Of a DNA stretch of 64,000 bases, positions 46,705-56,710 are shown one piece after another. The stretch is from Eubacteriaceae bacterium (GTDB taxonomy: Bacteria > Bacillota > Clostridia > Peptostreptococcales > Anaerovoracaceae). A program made the position numbers and the translations under genes. The stretch spans positions 1 to 64,000 of the forward strand of contig JALCRY010000005.1 of assembly GCA_022652985.1 (NCBI GenBank), read 5' to 3'. Position 1 is the stretch's first letter. Every line of letters begins with the position of its first letter. Below the pieces are notes generated by a model. It saw only the letters and a program-made list of their open reading frames with translations. It ran no database searches and was not told the DNA's origin.

Positions 46705-47418
46705 ATGATCACAAAAGCAATAGGTGAATTTGTCGGCACTATGATACTTATCTACATAGGCGACGGTGTTGTCGCCAACAACATACTAGATGACAATAAT
46801 GCCAAAGGACTCGGTGTACTGGCTATAGACATCGCATGGGGCGTTGCCGTCGCGATCCCGGCATACATTTTCATGGGCGTCAGCGGTTCTTTCTTCAACC
46901 CCGCTATAGTAATCGCCTATATGCTCAGGGGGACTATGCCTTTGTCCAGCGCTTTAGTATATATTCCTTCCGAAATACTCGGAGCATTCGCAGGATCGGC
47001 ACTAATGTATTTAACATTCCTCGATCAGTTCAAAGGCACGAGCGACAAAGGCCTGAAACTAAATGCATTTACAACGAGGCCTGCCAAAAAACATTACTTT
47101 GCCAATTTCCTTACAGAATTCATCGGCACATCTTTCCTCGTATTCGGCGTATACGAAATCGTCGATCTGCCATCCCCTTATATATTAAAGGGCTGCATGA
47201 TCGGTGCACTGGTATTCGGCCTTGCAGTGTGCATGGGAGGCCCTACAGGCGCTTCCCTGAATCAGGCCAGAGATCTCGGTCCAAGACTTGCACACTGGAT
47301 ACTTCCTGTATATGAGAAAGGAAGTTCAGAATGGAGTTACGGATGGTGTCCCGTGCTGGCACAGACCTGCGCAGCTTTCGCCGCATTCGGTTTTTACACT
47401 CTTATTCATGCTCTGTAA
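46705..47418 (+). CDS. MIP-family (aquaporin/glycerol facilitator) channel
   Basis: NPA motif in SGSFFNPAIVIAYML and second half-motif SLNQARDLGPRLAHW; start at 46705. Confidence 0.88.
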   Translation: MITKAIGEFVGTMILIYIGDGVVANNILDDNNAKGLGVLAIDIAWGVAVAIPAYIFMGVSGSFFNPAIVIAYMLRGTMPLSSALVYIPSEILGAFAGSALMYLTFLDQFKGTSDKGLKLNAFTTRPAKKHYFANFLTEFIGTSFLVFGVYEIVDLPSPYILKGCMIGALVFGLAVCMGGPTGASLNQARDLGPRLAHWILPVYEKGSSEWSYGWCPVLAQTCAAFAAFGFYTLIHAL

Positions 47419-47457
47419 TACAAGGACCCGGATAGCGATAATACACATTCCGGGTCT

Positions 47458-49422
47458 TTACTTATCTCCCCCGTTGTAATTTGCTTTCCGCCAGAGTGTG
47501 GTTTTCCCTATTTTAAGCTTTTCCGCCGCGTTTTCGCTGTCCCCGCCGTTCAGCTCGTGTCTGATGACTTCTCTTTCAAAGACAGCGGTCGCCTCTTTCA
47601 GGCCGTTCGACAAATCCACACTGATATTCCAGCTCTTACCTGAGGACGTCACGTCCGCCGAGACAGCCTGTTCCGTCCCCTCTGTATATAACTGGTCATG
47701 CGCGGCAATAATTTCATCTATACTAAGGCTGTGGGTATCCTCCAGCTGACTTAAAACCGCTATTCTTTCGGTTACGTTCTGCAGCTCACGGATATTCCCC
47801 GGCCAGTCATAATGCGACATCCAGTCCAGATATTTGTCCCACGACTTCGGGAGCTTTCCGTCATTATAATTTGCAATAAAATTACCGGCCAGAAGACTGA
47901 TGTCATTTTTTCTTCTGCGCAGCGGCGGGATCTTTAAATTGAAAACAGCCAGCCTGTAGTACAGATCCTCTCTGAACTTATCTTGTTTTATCCTCTCCAG
48001 CAGATTATGATTAGTCGCGCTTATTATCCTTACATCGATCGGTATTATTTTGCTGCCGCCGACTCGCATAACTTCTCTTTCCTGTATCACACGCAGAAGT
48101 CTTGCCTGCAGCGCCGGCTGTATCTCTCCTATTTCATCCAGGAAAATCGTGCCTCTGTCCGCTAATTCGAACATGCCTTTTTTCCCTTCTTTTCTGGCGC
48201 CGGTAAATGCTCCCGCCTCATATCCGAACAATTCACTTTCCAGCAGGTCCTGCGGTATAGCCGCGCAGTTTATGGCCACGAACGGCCCGGTTTTTCTCTC
48301 GCTTGCATTATGCAGTCCCTGGGCAAACATCTCCTTGCCTGTTCCGGATTCACCTTCTATCAGAACGCTGGCATTCGTTTCGGCAATTACTGCGGCCATA
48401 TCTTTTACCGCCTGCATTTCCTTGTCGTTTGTCAGAATATCCTCGAATGTGTATCTGGCTTCAAAGCCTTTATCGTGTATCTCATGTCTTATCTGTTTTT
48501 CCAGCGCCTGTATCTTAGTTACATCCTCAAATGTACTGACAGTCCCCAGAAATAAGCCGTCGCCTTTTATCTGACGATGACTGGCGGCAATAAGCCCATA
48601 TTCATATTTTTTGATATAATTCGCATCCGGCTCCTCCTGCCCGAACACTTTCTGAAAATGCGCATCCGAAATAACTGAATCGATTTTTTCCGGAACAGGC
48701 TTATTGATTGGATCATACAGAAACTTCGCAGCGGAAGGATTGCATAAAACAATGTTTTCATCCTGATCAGCTACCACTATTCCTTCAGACAATGATTCGA
48801 ATGCTGTATGAAGCCTGTACGCGCTTTCTTTCTCTTTTCTTTTTTCATAAAGTATCTGCATCGTCTCATTAAAAGCCTGTGTGACGGCATATTCTCCGGA
48901 ACTGACTTCTATGCCGGTAAGCCCGCGGGAAACAGCATATTTCACAGCCACATTCCCCCCTACAACAGTTTTTATGCCCCGCTCGCTGATATCATTTATG
49001 TTGCTGTAAATATCGTCCTTGTTGCTGAATGTGTATTCGTATATTTTTATTCCGTACATCTGCTCAATATCATCGATATTCTGCAGTCTGACATAATTCA
49101 GAAAAGCTATTTCTTTAATTTCTTCCGGAAGCGAATGTACTACTTTTAAAACATCGAAAGGTGTGATCGGTATGAATATTACAGGGATATCCACAGCATC
49201 CTGTATATGCGCCGCCGTACTGCCTCTGCTCAGTATAGCATCGACCTTCGGCTCTATTTCCTTCGCCTTTTTTACGGCATCATCAAACGAAGCAAAAATA
49301 TTGACCGCATCCGTTCCATTTTTTTCAGTAACCTTCATGAATATTTTTGACATCTTCGGATATGTCGCTATCAGAGCCAGCCTCTGGCTCCTGATAAATT
49401 CCCTCGCCGGATCACGCATCAT
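47458..49422 (-). CDS. sigma-54 activator, PrpR_N-PAS-AAA+-Fis (regulator B)
   Basis: Paralog of regulator [53 protein letters not shown]. Confidence 0.9.
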   Translation of the reverse strand: MMRDPAREFIRSQRLALIATYPKMSKIFMKVTEKNGTDAVNIFASFDDAVKKAKEIEPKVDAILSRGSTAAHIQDAVDIPVIFIPITPFDVLKVVHSLPEEIKEIAFLNYVRLQNIDDIEQMYGIKIYEYTFSNKDDIYSNINDISERGIKTVVGGNVAVKYAVSRGLTGIEVSSGEYAVTQAFNETMQILYEKRKEKESAYRLHTAFESLSEGIVVADQDENIVLCNPSAAKFLYDPINKPVPEKIDSVISDAHFQKVFGQEEPDANYIKKYEYGLIAASHRQIKGDGLFLGTVSTFEDVTKIQALEKQIRHEIHDKGFEARYTFEDILTNDKEMQAVKDMAAVIAETNASVLIEGESGTGKEMFAQGLHNASERKTGPFVAINCAAIPQDLLESELFGYEAGAFTGARKEGKKGMFELADRGTIFLDEIGEIQPALQARLLRVIQEREVMRVGGSKIIPIDVRIISATNHNLLERIKQDKFREDLYYRLAVFNLKIPPLRRRKNDISLLAGNFIANYNDGKLPKSWDKYLDWMSHYDWPGNIRELQNVTERIAVLSQLEDTHSLSIDEIIAAHDQLYTEGTEQAVSADVTSSGKSWNISVDLSNGLKEATAVFEREVIRHELNGGDSENAAEKLKIGKTTLWRKANYNGGDK

Positions 49423-49533
49423 TGCACCCCTTTAGTATTACGCTTTACATATACGCTTATTATAATACAAAGAAGGATACCATGAAATAATATCCTTCTT
49501 CTGTGTATATGAAATTCAATGACACCTTTTTGA

Positions 49534-50688
49534 TTAGTAAACCGATTTGAATGCTTCTATCAATTCTTCTTCCGTATACGGGCTGAAAGCACATGAAAGC
49601 AGTCTCTGCTGCTGTTCCCAGCAGCTTTTGCCGAATGCGATGCAGTCTTCCGGAGACGCGCCGTATTCACTTAGTCTCTTTCTCGGACAGATGAATCCGA
49701 GAAGTTCATCCATGCTGTTGAGCACAGCTTCATCATCTGCTCCTTCCATTCCCATACCTGAAGCAATGATCTGCATCATGTTGCTCCAATCCTTTTTCTG
49801 CTGGTTATCTACTTTATCCACACGGACATCCGCGAGATATTTCTTTAATGTTACATCCAGAAATACATAACACGCTTCACCGTGCGGCCTGTGAAATTTC
49901 CCCGCAAAAGGATATCCCATGGCATGCGATGCGGATGGCAGCGCATTAGCAATTGCGACGCCGGCATACAGTGACGCCAGCTGCATTTCATAAATGTACT
50001 TGCTTCTGTTATCCATGCCCTCATCTTTAATATGTCTGTAGATCGGCAGTATCATTGAAATTGCCTTTTCTGCGAACATGCGGCTCCCGTTTGTCGCCTG
50101 CGCGGCATCCGTATAGCTTTCAACAGCATGTATCAGCGCATCTATACTGCTTGTAGCAAATACAGATGCGGGAAGCGTACTCAGAAGCGACGGTATCATG
50201 ACTGCAAAATCAGTATGCAGCGCATAGCTGGTCAGGCCCATTTTAGTTCCTTTTCTTGTGCGGTCAAATACCGCTGTCACAGTGACTTCACTGCCGGTGC
50301 CGCATGTCGTAGGTATTACTATCAGTGTTTTATTATGTTTGAGCTCCGAAGGATCCGCTTCGAATACTTCATCAAGGTTGCGTCCGTCAGCCACGCAGAG
50401 CATCTTGGAGATATCTATGCAGGAACCGCCTCCTACAGAAATGACTCTGTCAAATCCCGCTGCCGCTGCGTCTGCCTGAAGCTCTTCGAACATGACATCA
50501 GTCGGTTCACCTTTACCGTATTTTTCAACGCATATAGTATTTGTTCCTTGTGGAATATCTTTTTTGAAATTCGGAAGTATCGGTTCGCTGGTAACGATCA
50601 GGTCATGCTTTCCGATCTGATGATCACCGGCAAATTCCGCAAAGCTTCCGTAACTCTGCACCTCCGGAAACAGAAATAATTCTCTCAT
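49534..50688 (-). CDS. Iron-containing alcohol dehydrogenase (4-hydroxybutyrate dehydrogenase-like)
   Basis: VGGGSCIDISKM, IPTTCGTGSEVT, SIDALIHAVES, PSASHAMG, HRPHGEA. Confidence 0.85.
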   Translation of the reverse strand: MRELFLFPEVQSYGSFAEFAGDHQIGKHDLIVTSEPILPNFKKDIPQGTNTICVEKYGKGEPTDVMFEELQADAAAAGFDRVISVGGGSCIDISKMLCVADGRNLDEVFEADPSELKHNKTLIVIPTTCGTGSEVTVTAVFDRTRKGTKMGLTSYALHTDFAVMIPSLLSTLPASVFATSSIDALIHAVESYTDAAQATNGSRMFAEKAISMILPIYRHIKDEGMDNRSKYIYEMQLASLYAGVAIANALPSASHAMGYPFAGKFHRPHGEACYVFLDVTLKKYLADVRVDKVDNQQKKDWSNMMQIIASGMGMEGADDEAVLNSMDELLGFICPRKRLSEYGASPEDCIAFGKSCWEQQQRLLSCAFSPYTEEELIEAFKSVY

Positions 50689-50776
50689 TATGAAGACCTC
50701 CTCAGTCGTTTATTATAACAAACAGCCATCTTATCTGCCACTGCGGGATAAGACGGCTGTCTGACCATAAGTATTG

Positions 50777-52042
50777 TTACTTTTTGATTACTAATGCCGC
50801 TGCTGCTGCAATAATGGCAAGAACTATACAAATATATGATGACATCATATTCGTACCTGTCGCCGCAGTGACCGATACGAGTATCGGTGCTGCGATAACG
50901 CCGCCGATGTTAGCTACAGTCATTACCGAAGCGCTGCTCTTGACTGAAATAGAAGGTTTTACTATCTCAGTCGGCAGGGTCCAGAATGTTCCGCAGACTA
51001 TAGATGTCGAGCCGTATGCCAGAATAAACATCAATGTCAGTGCTCCTATGGATCTAAGATGCGGTATCGCCAGAAGTGTGATAACTGTCAGCATACAGCC
51101 AAGTGCCAGAAGCTGATATCTTTTCCCCTTGAATACCTTGTCTGATATTATGCCTCCGAGCGGTGAAGCGATAAATGTCACAAAATATGTTGCGCTGATA
51201 ATATTAGTAGCTGCGCTGCCCGCAATGCCCATATCATTAGTCAGCATGCTCGGAAGAAATGATGTAAATCCGTACACCACCCAGCCATTTACAAACCCGT
51301 AAACTGCCGTTGCCCAGAAAGTTTTGCTTTTATATGCTTCAGACATCGTTGCCGGTCTGTCATCCTGTAATGTCTCTGTACTATGCCCGCTGGTATCTTC
51401 GTCAGGCAGTGCATCTGCAACTGCGTCCACACCGTATAAAGTTCTGATGTCACGCATAGTGAGATAATATATCAATCCCAGAATAACTCCCGGAATAACT
51501 ATTATCAGCACGAGTGCTGTCGACCAGCTCAGTCCTGCAGCGAACAACTTCGGTGCGAAGAACTGGTCCACTGCAAACCCTACTCCTAAAATCCCCAGAT
51601 TCAAGCCGGATGCAAGTCCTCTTTCACGTATCGGGAACCATAGCGGAGTACTGCCTACAACAGTTCCTGTCATTAGTCCGCCTGTTGCTCCATGAAGCAG
51701 TCTGATAACTATTATTGCTGCATAATGCTGATTTACAGCCGGCAGAAGGAACAGTAACGTCACTGCTACATTCCATAAGAATGAAAACGATACAATGTTT
51801 CTGCCGCCGATTTTCGATGCTAGCTGTGCGCCGAATGTCGGAACTATCGCAAATGATATCATTACAGCCGTAGTCATAAATGTCAGTTCGGTCGATGTGA
51901 TGCCGAATGCTGTCTGCACCTGCGATGTCATAGCGTTTATTACATTGACTGTCATAAAGAAATATCCATAGGCAAGCGCATTCATCAGCAGAGCATACCA
52001 TCTTCTTACAGGCGGCTTATTCAATGTTGTCACTGCATTCAT
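50777..52042 (-). CDS. Major facilitator superfamily transporter
   Basis: 12-TM-like hydrophobic profile; RLLHGATGGLMTGTVVGSTPLWFPIRERGLASG. Confidence 0.85.
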   Translation of the reverse strand: MNAVTTLNKPPVRRWYALLMNALAYGYFFMTVNVINAMTSQVQTAFGITSTELTFMTTAVMISFAIVPTFGAQLASKIGGRNIVSFSFLWNVAVTLLFLLPAVNQHYAAIIVIRLLHGATGGLMTGTVVGSTPLWFPIRERGLASGLNLGILGVGFAVDQFFAPKLFAAGLSWSTALVLIIVIPGVILGLIYYLTMRDIRTLYGVDAVADALPDEDTSGHSTETLQDDRPATMSEAYKSKTFWATAVYGFVNGWVVYGFTSFLPSMLTNDMGIAGSAATNIISATYFVTFIASPLGGIISDKVFKGKRYQLLALGCMLTVITLLAIPHLRSIGALTLMFILAYGSTSIVCGTFWTLPTEIVKPSISVKSSASVMTVANIGGVIAAPILVSVTAATGTNMMSSYICIVLAIIAAAAALVIKK

Positions 52043-52053
52043 ACTGTCACCTC

Positions 52054-53217
52054 TTATCCCTGATATGAATCGTAGACTTTTCCGAGAAGCTCTTCCAGTT
52101 CAGGCTTTGTAAGTTCTCTTGGAATAACAGGCCAGCAGTTATCTTCCATTACTATGTCGGCTATTCCGATAAGGCCGTCGCGGTCTATGCCGTATTCTGA
52201 CATAGGCTTGATGTGAACTACATGCATGAAATCACTGATTGCTTCCGAGACCAGTTTCCCTATTCTCTCGTTAGAAATATTTTCAGGATATTTTAGTCCC
52301 ATATAATCTGCTACCATCTTAACTTTCTCAGGTTCTGAGATCGCACTGTATTCCATAGTTGCAGGAAGAGGCCACGCGCACGAAATACCGTGTGTCGTAT
52401 GATATCTTGCGCCTATGCACTGGCCGATCGCATGTCCGAGATGGCATCCCATTACTCCGAATCCTCTGCCGATCAGGTTGCTGGCTATCATCAGATTATC
52501 TCTTGCTTCCTTATTGTCAGGCTGCTCGACCGCAGTCGGAAGATTGTTCATCAGCAGCGTGATGCCGAATCCGCAGAGGGCATCTGTTAATGCGCACTGG
52601 ATCATGCCTGTCATAGTCTCTGCCGCATGTGCAAAAGCATCCATGCCTGTTGCAGCGGTCAGTCCCGCAGGGAGTCCGTACGTGAGTTCAGGATCGCATA
52701 TCGCGAGATCCGGTTTCTTCAGCGGTACCTTTTTGACATTAAGCGTCGTATCCGAAATTACACTGTAATATGTGTTTTCGCTTCCTGTCCCCGTCGTAGT
52801 AGGTACTTCGAACACAGGCGGGCCCGGCTTATAATCCCAGCTGTAATAATACTGTGAAAGCGGACGCGGATTTGTCATCAGGATATCGATCGATTTTGCA
52901 GCATCCATTGAGCTTCCGCCGCCTACCCCGACAAGTCCGTTGACTTTTTCAGCTTTGGCGAACTCTTCTCCTTCATAAACTATAGTATCCAGCGGATCTA
53001 CATTTATCTTATCGAAAACAACATATTCTATTCCGTTATCTTCAAGCGACTTTTTTACTTTGCCAACCACATTCTCCTGCTTTGCCAGGAACGGATCGGT
53101 CACTATCATCATTTTTGTTATACCTTTTTCTTTGGCGGATATTCCGACCTGCTTAACAGATCCGGGACCCATATATGTATAACATGTCTGTTCATAAAAG
53201 TTTGTATAATAAGACAT
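52054..53217 (-). CDS. Iron-containing alcohol dehydrogenase (copy 2 of tandem pair)
   Basis: VGGGSSMDAAKSI, VPTTTGTGSE, GMDAFAHAAE, GHAIGQCIGARYHTTHG. Confidence 0.92.
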   Translation of the reverse strand: MSYYTNFYEQTCYTYMGPGSVKQVGISAKEKGITKMMIVTDPFLAKQENVVGKVKKSLEDNGIEYVVFDKINVDPLDTIVYEGEEFAKAEKVNGLVGVGGGSSMDAAKSIDILMTNPRPLSQYYYSWDYKPGPPVFEVPTTTGTGSENTYYSVISDTTLNVKKVPLKKPDLAICDPELTYGLPAGLTAATGMDAFAHAAETMTGMIQCALTDALCGFGITLLMNNLPTAVEQPDNKEARDNLMIASNLIGRGFGVMGCHLGHAIGQCIGARYHTTHGISCAWPLPATMEYSAISEPEKVKMVADYMGLKYPENISNERIGKLVSEAISDFMHVVHIKPMSEYGIDRDGLIGIADIVMEDNCWPVIPRELTKPELEELLGKVYDSYQG

Positions 53218-53249
53218 ATGATTAAACCTCCTTGTTTAATATCATCATA

Positions 53250-54413
53250 TTACTGGTAAGAGTCGAAGCATTTGCCGAGTAATTCTTCCAGTTCAGGTTT
53301 TGTAAGCGGGCTAGGTATTACCGGCCAGCAGTTATCACCCATGACTATATCAGCAATTCCGATCAGACCTTCGCGGTCGATTCCGTATTCCGACATCGGC
53401 TGAAGATGAACATCATGCATGATCTGAACTATACCGTCAGATACGATTTTGCCGATTTCTTCATCGGAAACATTTTCAGGATATTCAAGTCCCATACTGT
53501 CTGCTACCATCTTGACTTTATCGGCTTCTGTCTTTGCGCTGTATTCCATTGTTACAGGCAGCGCCCATGCACATGAAATTCCATGAGTCGTATGATATTT
53601 CGCTCCTATGCACTGACCGATCGCATGACCTAAATGGCATCCCATTTCGCCGAACCCGATACCTATCAGATTGCTGGCTCTCATAAGATGTTCTCTTCCC
53701 TCTTTGTCGCCCGGATTATTGACTACTCTTACGAGATATTTGCAGAGCTCTTTGATCCCGAAACTGCAAAGCGCATCAGTATGAGGATTCTGAATGAGAC
53801 CCGTCATCGTTTCCGCAGCATGTGCAAAGGCGTCAAGGCCTGTCGCCGCTGTCAGTGACGGCGGTAAACCATATGTTAATTCCGCGTCGCAGAATGCCAT
53901 ATCTGCATTTTTAAGCGGGACTTTTTTAACGTGCAGGGTAGTATCCGAAATAACGCTGTAAGAAGTACATTCACTGCCCGTTCCTGTTGTGGTAGGTACT
54001 TCAAAGAGCGGCGGGCCCGGTTTGTAATCCCAGCTGTAATAATACTGAGATAACGGGCGCGGATTCGTCATCAGGATCGCTATTGACTTAGCAGCATCCA
54101 TCGAGCTTCCGCCGCCTACTCCGACAAGACCGTCAGCCTTTTCAGCTTTGGCAAAATCTTCGCCTTCGTAAACTATCGTATCCAGAGGGTCTACATTGAT
54201 TTTATCAAACAGTGCATAAGCAACTCCTGCATCCTCCAGCGATTTCTTGACCGCATCGATAACAGGCGTTTTTGCCAGTCCCGGATCGGTTACTATTACA
54301 AGTTTTTTGCATCCAAATGCTTTTGCCTGAGGGCCAAGCTCTTTTATTACTCCGGGTCCCTCATAAACCGGACACTTCTGGCCATATGTGTAGTATTCTT
54401 TAGGGTAAGCCAT
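53250..54413 (-). CDS. Iron-containing alcohol dehydrogenase (copy 1 of tandem pair)
   Basis: Highly similar to the 52054 ORF throughout; GLDAFAHAAE, GHAIGQCIGAKYHTTHG. Confidence 0.92.
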   Translation of the reverse strand: MAYPKEYYTYGQKCPVYEGPGVIKELGPQAKAFGCKKLVIVTDPGLAKTPVIDAVKKSLEDAGVAYALFDKINVDPLDTIVYEGEDFAKAEKADGLVGVGGGSSMDAAKSIAILMTNPRPLSQYYYSWDYKPGPPLFEVPTTTGTGSECTSYSVISDTTLHVKKVPLKNADMAFCDAELTYGLPPSLTAATGLDAFAHAAETMTGLIQNPHTDALCSFGIKELCKYLVRVVNNPGDKEGREHLMRASNLIGIGFGEMGCHLGHAIGQCIGAKYHTTHGISCAWALPVTMEYSAKTEADKVKMVADSMGLEYPENVSDEEIGKIVSDGIVQIMHDVHLQPMSEYGIDREGLIGIADIVMGDNCWPVIPSPLTKPELEELLGKCFDSYQ

Positions 54414-54461
54414 AATCAATCTCCTTTCATATCATATAGATCGATATTGAATAATTGTTTT

Positions 54462-55862
54462 CTATTTATTGAAAACCCCTTTTACTATGTAAGATTTGAT
54501 CTGCGAATGTTCTTCCAGAGTTGCGGAAACGCCTTCTCTTCCTATTCCAGTCATCTTATATCCGCCGAACGGCTGCTCCATGTGACGGTAGCTGCTCTGT
54601 CCGTTAAGAACACATGCGCCGGATTTGATTTCAGCCGCCATACGCATAGCCTGCTTCAAATCTTTTGTAATGATTCCCGACGAAAGTCCGTTGGAGCAAT
54701 TGTTAAGGATCTCCAGTGCCTCTTCATCAGTTTTATACGGAATGATTGGGAAAACAGGTCCGAAAATCTCAAGATCCGAAGCAATATCATAGCTCTTATC
54801 TACATCGACAAGAACTGTAGGCGTTACAAATGCTCCGTCTCTGGTACCGCCGTAGATGCATTTTGCACCCTGGCCGATAGTGTATTCTACCTGATCGATG
54901 ACTTTCTTAGCTCTTACTGCCGAAACAACAGTACTCATATCATTCTTCGGGTCCATCGCATCGCCGACATTTAACTTCTTCAATGCTGCCACGAGTTTTT
55001 CAGCCAGTTCGTCCTTGATCGATTCATGAACGATAAATCTCTTGCATGCGCAGCATGTCTGACCTGCGTTAAATATACGTCCGGCGATCATTTCGCTTAC
55101 TGCATAGTCCAGATCAGCATCCTGGCGAATGATATTTCCGTCGTTTCCGCCGAGCTCAAGACAAAGATGCTTCAAAGTAGGAGCTGCACACTGTGCCATC
55201 TGCACGCCTGCACCCGAACTGCCCGTAAGACTTATTGCTGCGATGTGTTTATTCTGCAGGAGATGCTCGGTGACGATATCTCTCTCACATGCCATGCACT
55301 GTACAAGATTTTCCGGTGCTCCTATTTTCTCAAACAAAGCTCCGAGTTTGAGCATAGCCAGCGGATTATCTGTAGGCGCCTTAACTACGACTGAATTGCC
55401 CATTATGAGTGCAGGAACAACCTTGTGAACAAATAACTCGATAGGATAATTGAACGGGATAACGCAGGCGATCACACCAAGCGGTTCTCTCATCGTGAAG
55501 ATAAGATCGTTCTCAAATCCAGGCTGATTTTCTGTTGACAGAACTTCACCGTATAAGTGATTGGCTCTTTCAATAAAACCTCTCGCAATGTTCGCGCTTC
55601 CGCCGGTTTCCATTCGTGCCTGCTCGATTGGTTTCCCCATTTCTTTGCAGAGTGTAACTGCGATATCTTCTGTGTTCTCTGTAATAGCATCACAGAACTT
55701 ATACAGCAGTTTTGTTCTTGCCCAAAGCGGCTGCTTCGCCCAAAGAACCTGTGCAGCGACTGACTTTTCGACCATAGCATCGACTTCCTGCGCTGTCGGC
55801 AGAGCCACTGTTCCTACAACTTCATTGCTGCAAGGGTTTGTTACTGTCAAAGTATTCGACAT
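54462..55862 (-). CDS. NAD(P)-dependent aldehyde dehydrogenase
   Basis: ACVIPFNYPIELFVHKVVPAL, SLTGSSGAGVQMA, LELGGND, FNAGQTCCACKRF; start at MSNTLTV. Confidence 0.9.
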   Translation of the reverse strand: MSNTLTVTNPCSNEVVGTVALPTAQEVDAMVEKSVAAQVLWAKQPLWARTKLLYKFCDAITENTEDIAVTLCKEMGKPIEQARMETGGSANIARGFIERANHLYGEVLSTENQPGFENDLIFTMREPLGVIACVIPFNYPIELFVHKVVPALIMGNSVVVKAPTDNPLAMLKLGALFEKIGAPENLVQCMACERDIVTEHLLQNKHIAAISLTGSSGAGVQMAQCAAPTLKHLCLELGGNDGNIIRQDADLDYAVSEMIAGRIFNAGQTCCACKRFIVHESIKDELAEKLVAALKKLNVGDAMDPKNDMSTVVSAVRAKKVIDQVEYTIGQGAKCIYGGTRDGAFVTPTVLVDVDKSYDIASDLEIFGPVFPIIPYKTDEEALEILNNCSNGLSSGIITKDLKQAMRMAAEIKSGACVLNGQSSYRHMEQPFGGYKMTGIGREGVSATLEEHSQIKSYIVKGVFNK

Positions 55863-55951
55863 AATGTTTACCTCCATTCATTATTTGGACTTTGATTGAT
55901 TAGTTATATGCAATTATCAAAATAATCGATATATTCTCTGTCTATTGTTAA

Positions 55952-55967
55952 AGCAATTTCTATGCCA
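55952..55967 (-). promoter_or_regulatory. sigma-54 promoter P5, TGGCATA-GAAA-TTGCT
   Basis: Reverse strand, upstream of the ALDH-ADH-ADH-MFS operon. Confidence 0.85.
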
Positions 55968-56090
55968 GTTTTCCTGCAGCGCGGCATCCCGGCCTCCGCA
56001 GGCGATAATTATCGGGAAAAAGCCCGATTCAGCGTCCCCCAATCAAAACTTCCGGGATGTGAAAATCTAAATGATATTCTTTTTTTTGTT

Positions 56091-56121
56091 TTTCAAAGAT
56101 GAAACCATTTCAGATTTGAAA
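56091..56121. promoter_or_regulatory. Two putative activator sites TTTCAAAGATGAAA and TTTCAGATTTGAAA
   Basis: Perfect TTTCA-N4-TGAAA dyads centred 17 bp apart, ~130-147 bp upstream of P5. Confidence 0.65.
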
Positions 56122-56214
56122 CCAAAAAATGGTCAGTCCGGTCCTGACGCCGCTTTCCCGCCGCACAAAAATACAGCCATGCATATCACACATGGCTGTA
56201 TCGTTAAATTTATC

Positions 56215-56709
56215 TTATTCCTCATCATCTGCCACATCGTCGAGCTCGGCATTTGCCGCGCGCAGAAGATCTTCCGTCCTTATCTCCAGCGACATCCCGA
56301 TGCGCCCCGCGCTCACGCAGATCTTTTCCTGCGCGGCGGCTCTTGCATCCACCACTGTAGGCAGCGGCTTACGCATGCCCAGCGGAGAACACCCGCCGTG
56401 GACATAGCCCGTCACCTTCATGATATCGGCCGTCTTCAGCATCTCGATCTTCTTTTCCCCGAAATGCCTGGCCGCGCGCTTGAGCGACAAATGCTTGTCC
56501 ACCGGAATAACGCAGACATAATGCCCGCCGCTCTGTCCGACCGTCACCAGCGTCTTGTACGTCTGCTCGTACGGCCGTCCCGTTATCTCCGCGGCATCCA
56601 TGCCGTTCGTGAACCCGTGCGACATATCGTATTCGATGATCTCATATTCAATGCCTTCGCCGTCGAGAAACCTCGCGGCGTTGGTTTTTTTATTCTTGTC
56701 TTTACTCAT
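56215..56709 (-). CDS. ybaK: Cys-tRNA(Pro) deacylase
   Basis: YKTLVTVGQSGGHYVCVIPVDKHLSLKRAARHFGEKKIEM...TGYVHGGCSPLGMRKPLPTVVD. Confidence 0.92.
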   Translation of the reverse strand: MSKDKNKKTNAARFLDGEGIEYEIIEYDMSHGFTNGMDAAEITGRPYEQTYKTLVTVGQSGGHYVCVIPVDKHLSLKRAARHFGEKKIEMLKTADIMKVTGYVHGGCSPLGMRKPLPTVVDARAAAQEKICVSAGRIGMSLEIRTEDLLRAANAELDDVADDEE

Positions 56710-56710
56710 A

